This document shows positions 28,481 to 40,933 of a DNA stretch of 64,000 nucleotides, one piece after another; position 1 is the first letter of the stretch; every line of letters begins with the position of its first letter. The translations under genes and the position numbers were made by a program. Source of the DNA: Hypoxylon rubiginosum (lineage: Eukaryota; Ascomycota; Sordariomycetes; Xylariales; Hypoxylaceae). The notes below the pieces were generated by a model. That model was not told where the DNA came from. It was given only the letters and a program-made list of their open reading frames with translations, and did not search any database. The stretch lies in NCBI GenBank assembly GCA_902806565.1, contig CADCXA010000025.1, forward strand, positions 2,418,001 to 2,482,000, in the 5' to 3' direction.

Positions 28481-30419
28481 TTATAAAACTTTATTAACGT
28501 TACGTTTTTAACCAGCTTTTTTAATATTAATAGTTTTTACTTTAAAATTAAAAAGTTGTTTTATTATTATTATTTATTATATAAATTATTTATTATAAAA
28601 ACTTTTATATTTAAAAAAAATAATAAAATATTTTTAATAAAAAATATTATTATTAAATATTTTAATTACTTTTTTAATAAATAAAACTTAAGCGAAATAA
28701 ACGAATAAAAATTTAATTAAAATATAGAAAATTAAATAAAAAAAACAATTATAAAATAATATATATATTTTAATATTTATATTATAATATTAAATAAAAT
28801 TTATTTTTTTATTTAAAGTTTAATTTTAAATAAATAATAATATAATTCTTATTTTAAATATAATAAAAATCTTAATGAAAAAACATATAATTAAAAAAAA
28901 AAATATAAATAACATTTAATAAATTTTTTATAAAATATATATATATTTAATTAACTAATAATTAAAAATTTATAATTTTTAATATAATATAACTATTTTT
29001 TAATTTTATTAATTATAATATAAAAATGTAATAATTATAATTAAAATTAAGTTTAAAATTAATATAATTAAATAAGTTATTAATATATATATTTTTTTAT
29101 TATTTAAATATATTTTTATAAAAAAAAAACTAATACTTTTAAAAAAAAATCATTAAATATAATATATTAATTATAATAAAAATAATTAATATAAATATAT
29201 ATATATAATATTTAAAACTAATTATAATATTTAAATATATAACTTATATTTATATAACTTTTATAAAAAATATAAAAATAATAAATCCCGGTATTAATTA
29301 AATTATTTTAAAATATTAACAAGCGAAAAATAATTTAATTAATAAATAAAAAAAAATATAGTTTTTATATATTTTTAATATTATTTTAAATATTCCTAGT
29401 AATAATTATATAAACTTTATAAAATAATAAATAATAAAGTTTATTATTATTAATAACATATAAAATAATTAATATATATAATAAATTATACTTAAAATAA
29501 AAAATATAAATAACTTTTTAAATCTAATTAAATATATTATTATTATTATTAAAAAATATAATAACTATAAATTTTTCTTTTAAATTCATTTTATATTTTA
29601 TATTAATAAAAAATATATTAATAAAAAATAAATATTAAAGTAAAAAATAAAAAATTAAAATAATATTAAAAAATATTTATTTATATATTATATAATTTAT
29701 TTATATATATAAATAAATAATAAATTATTAATATTTTAAATTTTAAAATAACTTATTATTTAAATACTTAAATAACTTATATAAATAAATTTTTATAACT
29801 TTATTTATATTATAATAAATATAATTCTTTATTATTTATATATATTTAAATTTATATATATTATATTTATATATTTAAAAATAAATAATATTAATAAATT
29901 ATATTATTTAATTTATAAATTACTACTATGTAATTTATATATATAACTATAATATAAACTTAATATATATTATTTAAAATACTTAAAAATAAAGCTATTA
30001 TTTAATTTTAATTTTTTAAATTATTTTAATATAACTTTTAATATTAATTATAAAATAATTTATATTATTTATATTATTATTATTAATAATTATTAACATC
30101 TAATAATAAAGAAAAATATTAATATATTATAAATATATAAAAATAAATATAATTTCTATATTTTAAAAACTTTTAAAAATAAATTATTTATTATATTTAA
30201 CTATAAAATCTTATTATTTAATAACTATTAATAAATTTAACTAATAAATAATATTAAATATTTTTTTATTATAATATTATAATAATTATTTAAATTTATT
30301 AATAAAATAATATTAATAAATAATTATATTTTTTATTTAAATTTTAATTAGTAAATAATATTTATTATTTTATTTTTATTATAAAAAAAATAATAAGCTT
30401 AAAATATAAATATAATAAA

Positions 30420-30494
30420 TTAACTATAAATAAATTAACCTTAAATAAATTAACTTTAAATAAACCGACTTTAAATAAATTAACTTTAAATAAT
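30420..30494. repeat. 15-bp tandem repeat, five units, inside the RIP tract
   Basis: TTAACTTTAAATAAA and variants start at 30420, 30435, 30450, 30465 and 30480. The fourth unit keeps CCGAC where the others have TTAAC, as expected if RIP changed most units. Confidence 0.85.
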
Positions 30495-31870
30495 AAAAAA
30501 ACATTTTTATAAGTTTTAATTATTAAAATTATAATAAATCTAAAAAAATTAATAAATAATTATAACTTTTTAACTAAGATTTATTATTTTATAAAAGCGT
30601 TAATTAAAATTAAAATAATTTATATTATACTAAAAATATATTTAATTTAATTTAATAATTATTATATATAAAATTTTATAATTTTATTTTTAAATATAAA
30701 TAATCCTTTTAATAATAATAAAAATTAAATAATAATTTAAAATAACATTTATTATTTATTTAATTATAACCATATAATTACAATATTAAAAAAAAATAAA
30801 AATAAAAATAATAAACTAAATAAATTATATATATTATAAATTTATATATTAAATTTACTAAAACTTTTTATTAATAAAAATTTATTATATTTAAATTTTT
30901 ATTATAATATTAAATACTATTTTATCTTAAAAACACCTTTTTAATATATACTTATATATTTTATTTAAAGTTTAATATATAATAAAATAGTTTTATTACT
31001 TAAAAATAAAAAAATAATAAAAAATTAAAAGTTTAATTTACTATTAATAAAATTTTAAAAAAATAAACATTATAAATAAAAGTTATTAAAAATCTTAGTT
31101 AAAATATATAAATTATAAATAAAAATATTAAAAATAAATAATTAAAAAAAAGGGAAAAAATAAAGTAAAAATTAATAATTAAAAAACTTAAAATTAAAAG
31201 GCCTAAAGTTAAAAAATTAATAATTAAAAAATAATTATAAATATTATTTTTTAACTTTAAAAAAAAACTCTTTAAATTTAAATTTAAAATTTAATAATAA
31301 TAACTTTAATATTTATTATTAATATTATAAAAAAGCTTTTATTATATAAAAATAAAATAAATTAAAACTAATAATTAATAATAATAATTATAAAAAAAAA
31401 TTTAAAACTAATAAAAAACTAAAAATAAAACGTATAAAATTAATATTAATTTTAATTTATATTAAAACTAAATAACTTAAATTTATATTTAATAATATTA
31501 TATTTAAATTAAATATTAATTTAACTTTATTATTTAATAATTTTATTAATAATAATAATAACATTTAAATTAATAATAAATAAAACTTTAATAAATATAA
31601 ATATAATAATATTTTAATAATTAAAACAAATAATAATTACCAGTTAAAAAATTTCTAAAAAAAAAAATAGTAAAATTTAAATAAAAGTTTAAAAAAAATA
31701 AGTATAAATATAAATATAAAATATAAAATATAAATAAAATAATTAATATAAATATATTAATTAAAAAAAAACAATATAAATTAATAAAAGATTTTAATAA
31801 AAAATAATAAACTTAATAATTAAATACCAATTTTATAATTTTTATTTTATATTTTTATAGATAAATTCCA

Positions 31871-32380
31871 ATTGATTTAAATTATATAAAGTTAATATGG
31901 TGCGATAATGAAATGTTTATATAATCTAAAAAAAAAACCTATAGCTTCCCTCCTGGCCATGCTTGCACGGCCGGGTTGCGCAGCTAGTGAACAAGCACTT
32001 ACATAGTAAAATTGAAATTACCGGATAGATATGCCATAGTTACTCGACCATTCATGTGGTGGTATCCCTACCTTGCCTACCTTGCCTGCTTGCCTACCTT
32101 AGGTATGAGTGGATGGATGGATAGATGGATAGATGGATACATCGAACATCTTAGGGGAGGGGTGCTTAGCGGGGACTAGACAGGCATCGAGACCATTTCC
32201 TTACTATGGTACTCCTAACCCTACATCGTACTATGTACATCTATCGTACATCGTATCGTACATGTAGCCGTGGGGTAAAACACCATACATTTAATGAGCG
32301 GACGGACTTTTCAGGTACCTAAGAGATGGTTCTTATAATGTCGACGTCATCGCCTCGTTCTAAACTTCTATGTATGACCT

Positions 32381-32420
<40 letters not shown>

Positions 32421-33126
32421 TCTACATAGACGTTCATCGTTGTTAGTAGTTGCAAATGCTGTTGACTCGCGATGTTGATATTATGCATTCTACTGACTAG
32501 TATATTGAGGTAGGTTTTGCTTTGGTATTTTTTGGAGTATTTGTTAACATCGGATGGAGTCCGCCGAAGCGAGACAACTCGCAATTCTGTGGAACGATCT
32601 GAACGATGTCGTGCAACCCCGCGTCCAATCACCTGATCCCTCTACATGATATTGTAGTAGTTCGACTGGGTTGCTGCTAAGAGGCTCCTCCAGTTGGTAA
32701 CAGCCGTTCTCTTTGTGGTCATGAAATAAGCCACCGATGAAGAGAAAGTCAAGTCATACCCATACCCAAACAAGAGATCATATATTTCCATATTCAGAAT
32801 CTGTAAGCCAAACGCGATGCCACGTGCAGACACCGGGTCGAATCATCTCCATCTTATGCTAGACTTTCACACTGGTCGGGTCTGATCCAAGTGTCTTGAG
32901 ATTCGTAACTTTTATTCTATGGAGTACTACGTTATTAGTCTTACACTGCCGGTCGACGCCCACCAATCTCGTAAGACAAAGAAACCATGGCACTTCACGA
33001 GGGACCATGACCCTGGGCCCTGAGGTTTCATTTAATGCTTTCTTACATACGTCTGTGTCGGTTTTGGCATTGCCGCTGCCACAATGTCACCGCTACCACA
33101 ATGTCGATTATATGTAGCATGCCCCT
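31871..33126. other. Intergenic region right of the AT tract
   Basis: Normal base composition returns near 31945. It contains GCCTACCTT-type and GATGGATA-type short repeats (about 32060-32140), CGTACAT repeats (32227-32263) and an (AT)n run. Two short minus-strand frames (32360-32632, 32642-32833) have no recognisable protein. No tRNA or rRNA seen. Confidence 0.5.
32383..32417. repeat. (AT)n microsatellite
   Basis: About seventeen perfect AT dinucleotides. Confidence 0.9.
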
Positions 33127-34206
33127 TCAGAATCGATGCGTCCTCTTCTTGCTAGACCGGTACGCCGTATACCCTACGTAAGAACCACCGACAGCTAATC
33201 CAAGGAAGATGATCTTGAAGAAAAACCAAGTCCAACTGCCGCCCTTCTTCTGCTGCTTAGCTGGTTTTGCGCTTCCCCTACCAGGCGTCGGCTTGCTAGA
33301 TGAACCTCCCGGCATGTATAGATTCTTAGCATCGATAGAGATGACGTCGTGATTGTCGCTCAGTTCGCCCGTCTCGGCGCTAAAACCGAGATACGTGACG
33401 GAAGGAATTGCCGGGGGCTCGCTCGTCTCGAAGCACAGCTGCCACTCTTCTTCGCTCTTATACTGGAGTTCCAACTTGAGCGACTTGTCCTGGAAGTAGG
33501 TGAGCTTCAGCTTGGTCGGAAGGTTCGCGTTTCGAATGCCTCGAGCGGAGCAGCCAGCAAATTCGCTATCCTTGCCGTCGTTGTCCTTGTTATACGTCGT
33601 CTTTCCATCGCCGACCATTGCCATGACGTACGGGAAAACCACACCGGGACGGTTGTTCTTGTACGTATCGATGAAAATGCCAAGACCTTCGAAATTATCC
33701 GCGTGCCCAAATACTGGTCCAGGCTGACCTCGCTCTTTCGTAAGCCACATTGCGAAACCATCCCCGTATAGCTGGTTCTTGCCATGGATCTTGAATTCCA
33801 CCGTGATCTCCCAGTTCGTAGCAGTCAGGGGTACTCGAGAAAACAGCCACCCATTTTGCGACGGGCGGTCCGATGTCAGGCGGATGTAACTATGAAATAA
33901 TCATCAACTTCGGGTTCTCCTCGATCCTAGCAGTGGATAGCGGCATACGAATCTGTGCGGACTATCGTATCCTGTCCAAAATCATACCACCGACTTTGCA
34001 TGTCGGAATCTAGGTAGGGCTGCTTCAGCGTATGGGTCCGTAGCTGGAGAAGAAAAAATCTTCTGTTCAGCATTGATTCTTAGGGGTATTTAATCCACTT
34101 GCGCATAACTTACGGAAATACTCCTAACATTTCCTTCCTCGTCGCGATTCACAGCGCCAAAAGCTGTAGCCGCCAGCCATAAGGCTGACAGCGCTGCAAA
34201 CCACAT
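33127..34206 (-). CDS. L-type (legume-like) lectin, VIP36/ERGIC-53/Emp47-type cargo receptor
   Basis: Type I membrane lectin of the early secretory pathway that binds high-mannose glycoproteins and helps carry them between ER and Golgi. Exons: 34206-34114, 34043-33949, 33889-33127; 316 residues. Residues 1-18 (MWFAALSALWLAATAFGA) are a signal peptide. The lectin domain follows, with SRWYDFGQDT, the GWLFSRVPLTATNWEITVEF strand, GDGFAMWLT, the calcium/sugar-site block GLGIFIDTYKNN, and NHDVISID near its end. After a Ser/Pro/Lys linker comes one membrane helix (WFFFKIIFLGLAVGGSYVGY) and a short cytosolic tail ending KKRTHRF, basic with a terminal Phe like other family export tails. Start chosen at MWFAAL: an upstream in-frame Met would put a non-signal-like stretch over the TGGA/TGTA repeat. 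It is divergent from the LMBR1-like gene. Confidence 0.93.
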
Positions 34207-34917
34207 GGTCAAGCTCGACACTCGGAAGACAGGGATGTGATGGATGGATGGATGGATGTATGTATGTATGTATGTGGTTGTATTGGGGCGGGAAAGGAGG
34301 ATAAGGCAATAATATGCAAGAAGAAGCAAAGAAGAAATTAAATACGAAGGAAAGGGTAGGTGTCGACCAGATGCGGCGCAGAGGGCCCTATACTGTTAAA
34401 CTTGATGGTGGTGAGAAGGCGAAAAGGCGAAAGTTGACATACAACACATATCATACTATGTACGCACACACAAGGATAGCTGGCCTCTCCTCAGCCGTGC
34501 GAAAATATCCGGGGTTGCTAAAGTTGCCAGCTTTGGTTTCACTAAGCTACCCCTGTCTAGCTTTTTCTATTAGGTGCAGGTAAATCCAGCGGGAATGTCT
34601 CCAGCCGTACAGCCCGTATGCACCGCCACAGGTACTTTTATAAGTGCCGATTTTAGCTGTATTTAGGTGGTGTGGGTATGTACACGTAAGTATTGTATTA
34701 GATTGATCCATGAAAAAAAAGCCACATGAAAAGCCAAGGCCGACGTCAGTGCCGGGTCTGCCAGTCTAGGGGGATGTATGTACTAAGCACCCGAGCTAAA
34801 CGCTAAACGTGGGCTTCGTCAAAGTCGCGAACCATTCCTATCTACGACTTCTTCTTCGACGATTCCATCCATTTCAGCTTCAACTCTCCTTCATGGGGAA
34901 CTTTTAAGGCTTTCAGT
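34207..34917. promoter_or_regulatory. Shared divergent promoter region (lectin / LMBR1-like)
   Basis: This 711-bp region lies between two start codons on opposite strands and must hold both promoters. It carries a (TGGA)n(TGTA)n microsatellite at 34240-34274, within 35-70 bp of the lectin ATG and therefore probably in its 5' UTR. No other element assigned. Confidence 0.6.
34240..34274. repeat. (TGGA)n(TGTA)n compound microsatellite
   Basis: Four to five TGGA units run directly into about five TGTA units, just upstream of the lectin ATG. Confidence 0.9.
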
Positions 34918-37077
34918 ATGATACGATTACTGAGCAGTCCTTCGCCAGTCGGCTCTGAGATATTTGCCGTCATCGCGCTACTTGTCCTCTCCCTTATCGT
35001 CCTCCTGATTCTGCGACATTACCTCCCGTTGCGAACGACTCCGGCCTATTTATTAGTACCTGTCTTCTTTGCGCTATGGCTACCTGCGACCATCGTGTTA
35101 TTAGTCCCCATTGATCTCGCGTCCAATGCTAGCGACGAAGCAACCAAGGGTATCTGGCTTCCACCTCGAGCGCTACTTGTGTCCTGGAGGATATCATATT
35201 GGCTGACCTTCGTTTTGACCTGGTAATCTCAGTCGCATAACCTTTAGAGGTATTCCGAGCTTTCTAACGACATATACTCTCCTAGGTTCATACTTCCCAT
35301 ACTTGCCGAGTATTCCGATGCCGGTTATCGCGAGCCTAAAGATCGAGTACTCTATTCGTTGCGCCAGAATGCCCAGTACTATGCGCTCGTATTTGGGTCC
35401 GCTGTACTCGGACTCGTCTACTTTTTTATATCCTATGGCCCTTCATTCACGTCATTGAAGGGTTTAATACTGGCTCTTGCCTACTGCTGGGGTTTGATTT
35501 TGGCCATCTATCTCATGGGTCACGGTCTTGTGGCCATTCCCCGGAATTTGGTCAGGAACTCGAGCGCAAGTAGCCGGCTACGACGGCTTCAGGGCCAGGC
35601 ACCTAAACTCTACGAAAAGATGGAGGACGCCATGCTTAACCTGGAAGAGCTGGAGGTCCAGGTATCCGAACTTAGCAAGCGCAAGACCGGAAGTGCTAGA
35701 AATTTTCAAGACTGGATCGAGGAGCTATCGGATATATGCAATATTCCTGAGTCTCGACCTAGAAGTACCCTAGCTCATGCAGACAACGACGGTCGCATAG
35801 TTCCGACAGTCATTACTGAAAAGTACCTGGCGGACCTCACCCGCCAACTAAGTCGCGCGAGACATGCCAAGTCGAGGTATATCGATGAGTGGGATCACTT
35901 ACTGCGCGATGCTTCAAAGACCCAAGCAATCTTGGATTCTGCAGCTTCGAAGAAGCTCGATCTCGGTTCAAGTTCGCCAGGCTCTTCTTTTTGGGAGAAG
36001 ATCACCATCCTCACCCCCTATACACGATATCTTCTCTACTGTCGCATTATCCCCTATCTCCGCATTTTTCTCGGCGGTTTCCTCGCACTAGCGTCAATAT
36101 GTATCATATGGTCCGAGTTGGTAAAAGCAGCCCTGCCGTCCCTATCCGTTATCCGGTATACTGTGATTCATCATTGGACGGGCAATGATGACCGTGTTGG
36201 CTTCGCCGGTCAACTGATTGCTGCGCTGTGGATCATGTACATGTGTGCCGCAGCTCTCCATTCTGTGACCGAGGTCAAGGTATGGCGTGGACGCGCTTTA
36301 GTTCGACGCAACACCGCGCACGAATCAGCATTCTGGTATGCGGGTCAAGTCGCAAAACTAACCGTCCCTTTATCTTACAATTTCGTCACATTCTTGTCTC
36401 GGAAGGTATACCAAGATACCACATTCTACTATATTCTTGGGCAATACGTCGACCTCACTCCCCTTGGGAAATGGTTCGACTATTTATTCCCCGTACTTGT
36501 TCTCGTTCCCGTGTTCGCCACGCTATTTGGATTATACGGAAAAGTAAAGAGATTGTTCGGATTCGGTGTCGACATTGGAGACGAAGACGAAGAGAGCCAA
36601 ACCAGCTACGGCACCGGTTCCTGGCGTGAAGGGAGAGACCTTATCGAACGCGAGCTGAATGGAACGTCAATCTCTCGAAGATTAGACGAAGCCGCCTCTA
36701 GGTCCGCCGATGGTCGAGGCCGTACCGCCCCTATCTTGACGGTACCTGCGGCTCGAAACGAGGGTGCCCGAACTCCTTTCGCTACGTCACCCTCGTACCG
36801 GGATCAGCCCGTTACACGAACGACGCCATCCTCTCGGGCCGAGATCCTAGACTCGGAGGCCGAGGACGACAGCTTTTTCGCAAATCTAGGACATCGATTC
36901 AAGAACACATTTGATACTATGGACACTCCGAAATGGCTACAGGAGATTGGTGACGGGTTCAAGAAGCCTAAATGGATGGGTGGCAATGATGAAGCTGGAG
37001 AGGGTAGCAATAGAGCAGGTAGGGATGATTCAGACATACGACGATGGTTTGGAGGTGATGGTAGGATACGATTATAG
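34918..37077 (+). CDS. LMBR1-like multi-pass membrane protein
   Basis: Member of the LMBR1 domain family, integral membrane proteins of poorly known function (limb region 1 / lipocalin receptor relatives). Exons: 34918-35222 and 35286-37077; 698 residues. The split Trp codon (TG|G) restores frame across a 63-nt intron. About nine hydrophobic segments are seen, including residues 14-36, 44-65 and a pair before the PRNLVR motif, whose YLMGHGLVAIPRNLVRNSS context is highly typical of the family. A central cytosolic coiled-coil region (LYEKMEDAMLNLEELEVQVSEL) separates the two halves, and a second set of helices includes VAKLTVPLSYNFVTF. The C-terminal 190 residues are polar and Ser/Arg/Asp-rich, probably disordered, ending near a WLQEIGDGFKKPKW segment. 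Family call is firm; cellular role not inferable. Confidence 0.92.
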
Positions 37078-38962
37078 GGGGGTCCTCTAAGATCGATACA
37101 TAATTAATAGAGCTGGTTTACTTCAAATTTCTGTGACATAAATGCTTCTCGAGTAGGGACCTAAAGTATCTAAACCACAAGTCATTCAACAAGCAAGCTC
37201 TCTTTTATTTCCTTTGTCAAGGTGACACACATAAACCTCATTAGGGGTGTTACCTGTACTAAATTGGTTTAGTAGGTGTTGGTTTACGTCGTCTAGTATT
37301 GCCACTGATGAGACTACCTAGATTTCAAAGGACAGGAATTAGAAAAGACATTATAGCTACCCGTATTTCGTTCATGTCATTCACGATCACGTTATTCGCA
37401 GATCACGTTATTTACAAATCACAATCACGTGCTCTAGCGTTTTCTTTCTATAGAATAGCATACAGTTGTAACACCTAACTCAACGTTCTTAAACGTTCTA
37501 GTAACTATAACGTATCTACCTACCTGTTCAAACACACATTACGTAAATAAGGCCCACGTTTCCTTATACAATTACGTCCTTCGTTAAGGCGTTACAATGT
37601 AGAATTGTTTTTAGGTTTGTTTCTACTAGTATTGGCCTCAACGTATAGTTCGTTGACTGAAAACGCATAGCTATAGCGACGCACGTGATCACGTATAGAC
37701 AAACGAAACTCTTAACGTAACCGAAACTAACTTGAGTCTTTAGTTAAATCTCGATTAGTAACTCGTTCGAGTTACGAACGTTCCCAGTCTCTTGTAGCAA
37801 TCCAACGTCGGCCAATTTTATACGTCTAGTTTAACACGTATCGTATTTGGATATGTAGATAATACAACACGCTTAGTTCGCCGTCTCTACTTAAACGTCG
37901 TCACGCTCTTCTAATTACAAAGTTGGTTTACGCAGAGGAGGGTGTGTTTACAAAATCTGCCATCGTGTATCTACAAGCCCTATTTCCATCTACACCTCAG
38001 GGCTTCTTCCAATGCCATCGACACGTAAACCCAGACCTGAAAAATAACAGCAACAGCAGCCACAACAACAGGTAATGCGGAGCAGTTAAAGCGGAGAAGA
38101 TACCCTTACACTCTAGGTAGTACCTAGGTAACTATTCGAAAAGCACTCCTGCCCAAGGCTGTATGCCTGTCATGCTACATGATAAGACAAAGTGGGATAG
38201 GGAAGGGAAGCAGAGGGGTCACAGCTAGCAAATAGAGCGGGAGCAAGTCTACCTAGGTACTGGAGACAGGTACATATTAAACCACAGCCCATAAGGCATG
38301 CACTGAGACACCAGAGGAAGATTAGAGGGCGAGAGGGTCTGCTGTTGCTGTGCTGGGCAACTACAGAGGCATCCAGTTAGGCAAACAGGGACTTGGTATG
38401 GTATACATACGCGAAGTAACTGCCCTACGTTGTCCCGTGCCTGTCCACCGTGTTAGTAACTCAAGTATTTACCGCCCACCCTCGTACCTATGACTTAATT
38501 CGTACACAAGTTCGGTTAAACTAGCATGTCCCTTGACAAAATCAGACCGTTCTGATTAACCCATCAGGAAATAGTTCGACCTCAAGTATTTTTCGCGCAG
38601 TTTAATTTATTTAACGTGATCCCCTTTTTTTCATTTCTCTCCCCCGGTATCATCCAAAACTCTTCTCTTCCAGATCCCCGAAAACATGCTTGTAGCCTCA
38701 CAACTGACGCCCAATTTGGATCAACTCTCTCGTTTCGTCTAAACCACGTCAACTTATAGGCTCTTAGATCTCGATCTCGATCTCGATCTCGATCTCGTCT
38801 CTCGACTCTCGACTCTCCGTCGCTCTGGTTGCATACATCATCCCATCAACAACCACGTTTCTAATACTCGTCGTCTCGTTGCCCACGCAATCTATTTTCC
38901 TACCCCTGCTTGCACTTTCAACAGCACCCCCCGTCTCTACCAAGCCTGAACCCACCGCCACC
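37078..38962. other. Intergenic region upstream of the C2H2 protein
   Basis: No gene recognised in 1.9 kb. From about 37360 to 37900 the text is unusually rich in ACG/CGT and TA and may be an old, mildly mutated repeat. Two TACCTAGGTA palindromes (38121-38130, 38251-38260) and an ATCTCG hexamer run (38766-38799) lie closer to the gene. Confidence 0.45.
38766..38799. repeat. (ATCTCG)n hexamer repeat in the probable 5' leader
   Basis: Five ATCTCG units, then degenerate CTCTCGA units, about 170-200 bp upstream of the ATG at 38963. Confidence 0.85.
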
Positions 38963-39533
38963 ATGGACTGCCCCCTTTGCCGTAAGACATTTACCTCTGC
39001 CCAAAGTTGGCGGGAACATAAGGCTGGCCACCATCTCGGCATGGTTTGTTATTTCCCGAACCACAATTTCCCCCCGTTGTCGTTGGAAAACGACAAGGCG
39101 ATGGCAGCTCAGCTGATGACTGCCAACGACGGCAACGGGGGGAACGTTGTGAACGGGACATGGGTGTGCCGCTGGGCGGGTTGTGCGTTAGGGCCAGGGC
39201 ACGCGTACCAGTCGGAGCCTTCGCTGAAGCGCCATCTCCGGACCATACAGCGTCAAACCTACGAGCAGCAGAACCCCGCGGCCGCTGCTCTCCCCCGGCC
39301 ATTAGGTCCAGCCCCGGCCCAAGCAGCAGCACCGGCAGCAGCAGCACCGGCAACAGTAGCAGCACCAGCAGCACCAGCAGCACCGGCAGCAGCACCAGCA
39401 GCACCAGCACCGGTAGCGGCAGCTCCAGCAGCAGCTCCAGCCGCGGGCCCCAGCAGCAGCAACAATAACGACGACGACGGTGACAAAATGGACGTCGACG
39501 ACGTCGACAACGACAGTGCCAGCAGCGGTGATG

Positions 39534-39567
<34 letters not shown>

Positions 39568-40174
39568 CGACGTAATGAACATCGACGCCACCATCGAGCT
39601 CCCGGCCTGGGCAACCGAGCCCTTCCTTGACGAGATGGCCAAAGGCCCCGCCAGCTGGGAGACCGTGACCGTGGCGCGAGCCATCCTCGGCGCCACCCTC
39701 AACACCGCCGCCGCCGTCGTGTACGCCCAACCGGCCGTCGAGCCCAGCCCGGCCGTCCTGCGCCGCGTCCTGCCCATGGCCTTCGCCGCCGCCCACCGGG
39801 TCCGCGTCCAGATCCGCCGCCTCCGCCGCGCCCAGGGGCAGCGCAGAAGAGGGTCGTGGCGCGAGGCCAGCCTGCAGGCCGTCGACGCCCGCCGCGTCCT
39901 GCGCGCGTGGAGCCGGGACCCCGCCGGCTTTTACCGGACCGATGCGTTCTCCCGAACCATCGAGGATCCGGCAAGAGCCGCGGTGTTCCAGTTACAGCGC
40001 ATCCAGGAGCTGTGCGTGTTCGTCGGCGCGGCGGTAAAGAAGATCCGCGAGGACGCCAACGCCAATGCCAATGCCAACGCCGACGCCGACGCCGACGCCG
40101 ACGCCAACGCTAACGCCGACGCCAACGCTAACGCCAACGCCAACGCCGATGCCGACGCCGACGCCCAGAACTAA
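38963..40174 (+). CDS. C2H2 zinc-finger protein with extreme low-complexity regions
   Basis: Unrecognised fungal protein of 403 residues. Start chosen at 38963 because GCCACCATGG is a perfect Kozak context; the in-frame ATG at 38879 would only add a hydrophobic leader encoded by probable 5' UTR. Seen: a classical C2H2 finger at the very N-terminus (C-x2-C-x12-H-x3-[21 protein letters not shown]..), a second C-x4-C half-finger with one His ([13 protein letters not shown]), an Ala-Pro repeat tract (about residues 112-165), an Asp-run of about 11, a structured-looking middle ([14 protein letters not shown] to [13 protein letters not shown]), and a C-terminal tail alternating Asn-Ala and Asp-Ala to the stop. 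The tail and the Ala-Pro tract are encoded by GCCRAC hexamers and CAGCAC-type repeats, so copy number may vary. DNA binding is possible but unproven. Confidence 0.75.
40059..40167 (+). repeat. Coding GCC-RAC hexamer repeat ((N/D)A tail)
   Basis: About eighteen alternations of GCC/GCT with AAC, AAT, GAC or GAT, encoding the Asn-Ala/Asp-Ala C-terminus of the C2H2 protein. Confidence 0.9.
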
Positions 40175-40933
40175 GAGGTATTTTCTCCCCTCCTCCCAAC
40201 CCCCGTTACTCTTATTCTATTCTTCTCAGACTAACACGTTGGCTTGGTACAGGAAGACCGCCGCCGCCACCCTTGTTGCCGCCGCCCCCCCACACACACA
40301 CACGCGAAGTCGAACTTGCCCTATACTATCATCATCATTCCGTGGAGAGTTATTATGATCGCCTGTCTCTCTCTCCCGAATGAGGGCTCGGATGAATAAT
40401 CGACCAATGTCAACTTCTAGATCTGAACATTCGTCTAACTTACTGGCCTACCCCCCGGGGCCGCCACTAAACATCCGTTCTGCTTCGCCGACCACCAGTT
40501 TTTCCGCCTATTAATGATCCATTCTGACGAACTGTCCGCTTCGGTCTTTCTCGTCTTTCGTCGATCTTATAAATTCTGCGGTCTCTCCGCTCTTTTGATC
40601 TTATAGATCCTTCGGTCTCTTCTGTCTTCGGACTTTTTCGGCTTCGGCCGTTTTAATAACTCTCTCTTCCGGCTCTTCGCCGTTGTCGTCCTGTTCTTCG
40701 ATCAAACCGAACTGAATGAGAAAGAGTGTCTTGTCTTTCTCATTTCTTTTCTCGACTTTCTTCGGCTTTTCCCCATCGCGATGTCAGGACGTTTGAGCGC
40801 CTCCAAGGTTTCTCCCGTTGACAGCCGCCAAATGATACAAATTCCGAGAGCAGAAACAGATACTTGATGACGAAAGCCCAGAGATGATCCTACTAAGGAT
40901 CATGACAAACAAAAACAAAAAAAAAACTCCGAA
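40175..40933. other. Intergenic, pyrimidine-rich
   Basis: No gene. From 40500 to 40760 there is a CT/CTTCGG-rich low-complexity stretch. The last 70 bp (40866-40932) resemble the end of the 150-bp repeat units at 41240-41544 (shared GATGATCCNNCTAAGGATC). Confidence 0.5.

Larger units (their letters stand above)
18050..31870. repeat. 13.8-kb AT-rich RIP-degenerated repeat tract (copy A)
   Basis: Both edges are abrupt changes from ordinary to nearly G+C-free sequence. All six frames are dense in stops, and the one listed frame (20649-20837) is a chance poly-Lys/Ile/Leu/Phe product. CpA and TpG are conspicuously scarce and TpA very abundant, the pattern left by RIP, which changes C to T in duplicated DNA of ascomycetes. 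The first 5.5 kb (18097 to about 23568) aligns by eye with 58579-64000 in the same orientation, mostly differing by C/T and G/A transitions plus a few short indels. The family of the original mobile element cannot be recognised. Whether the whole 13.8 kb is one element or nested elements is unknown. Confidence 0.9.

Noticed and set aside
18050..31870. Mitochondrial DNA insertion as the source of the AT tract
   Set aside because: No rRNA, tRNA or mitochondrial protein text, and the unmutated copy edge shows a transition-only difference, which fits RIP instead.
39259..39796. Long minus-strand Ser/Ala/Val-rich frames
   Set aside because: Antisense of the C2H2 protein's repeat tract.
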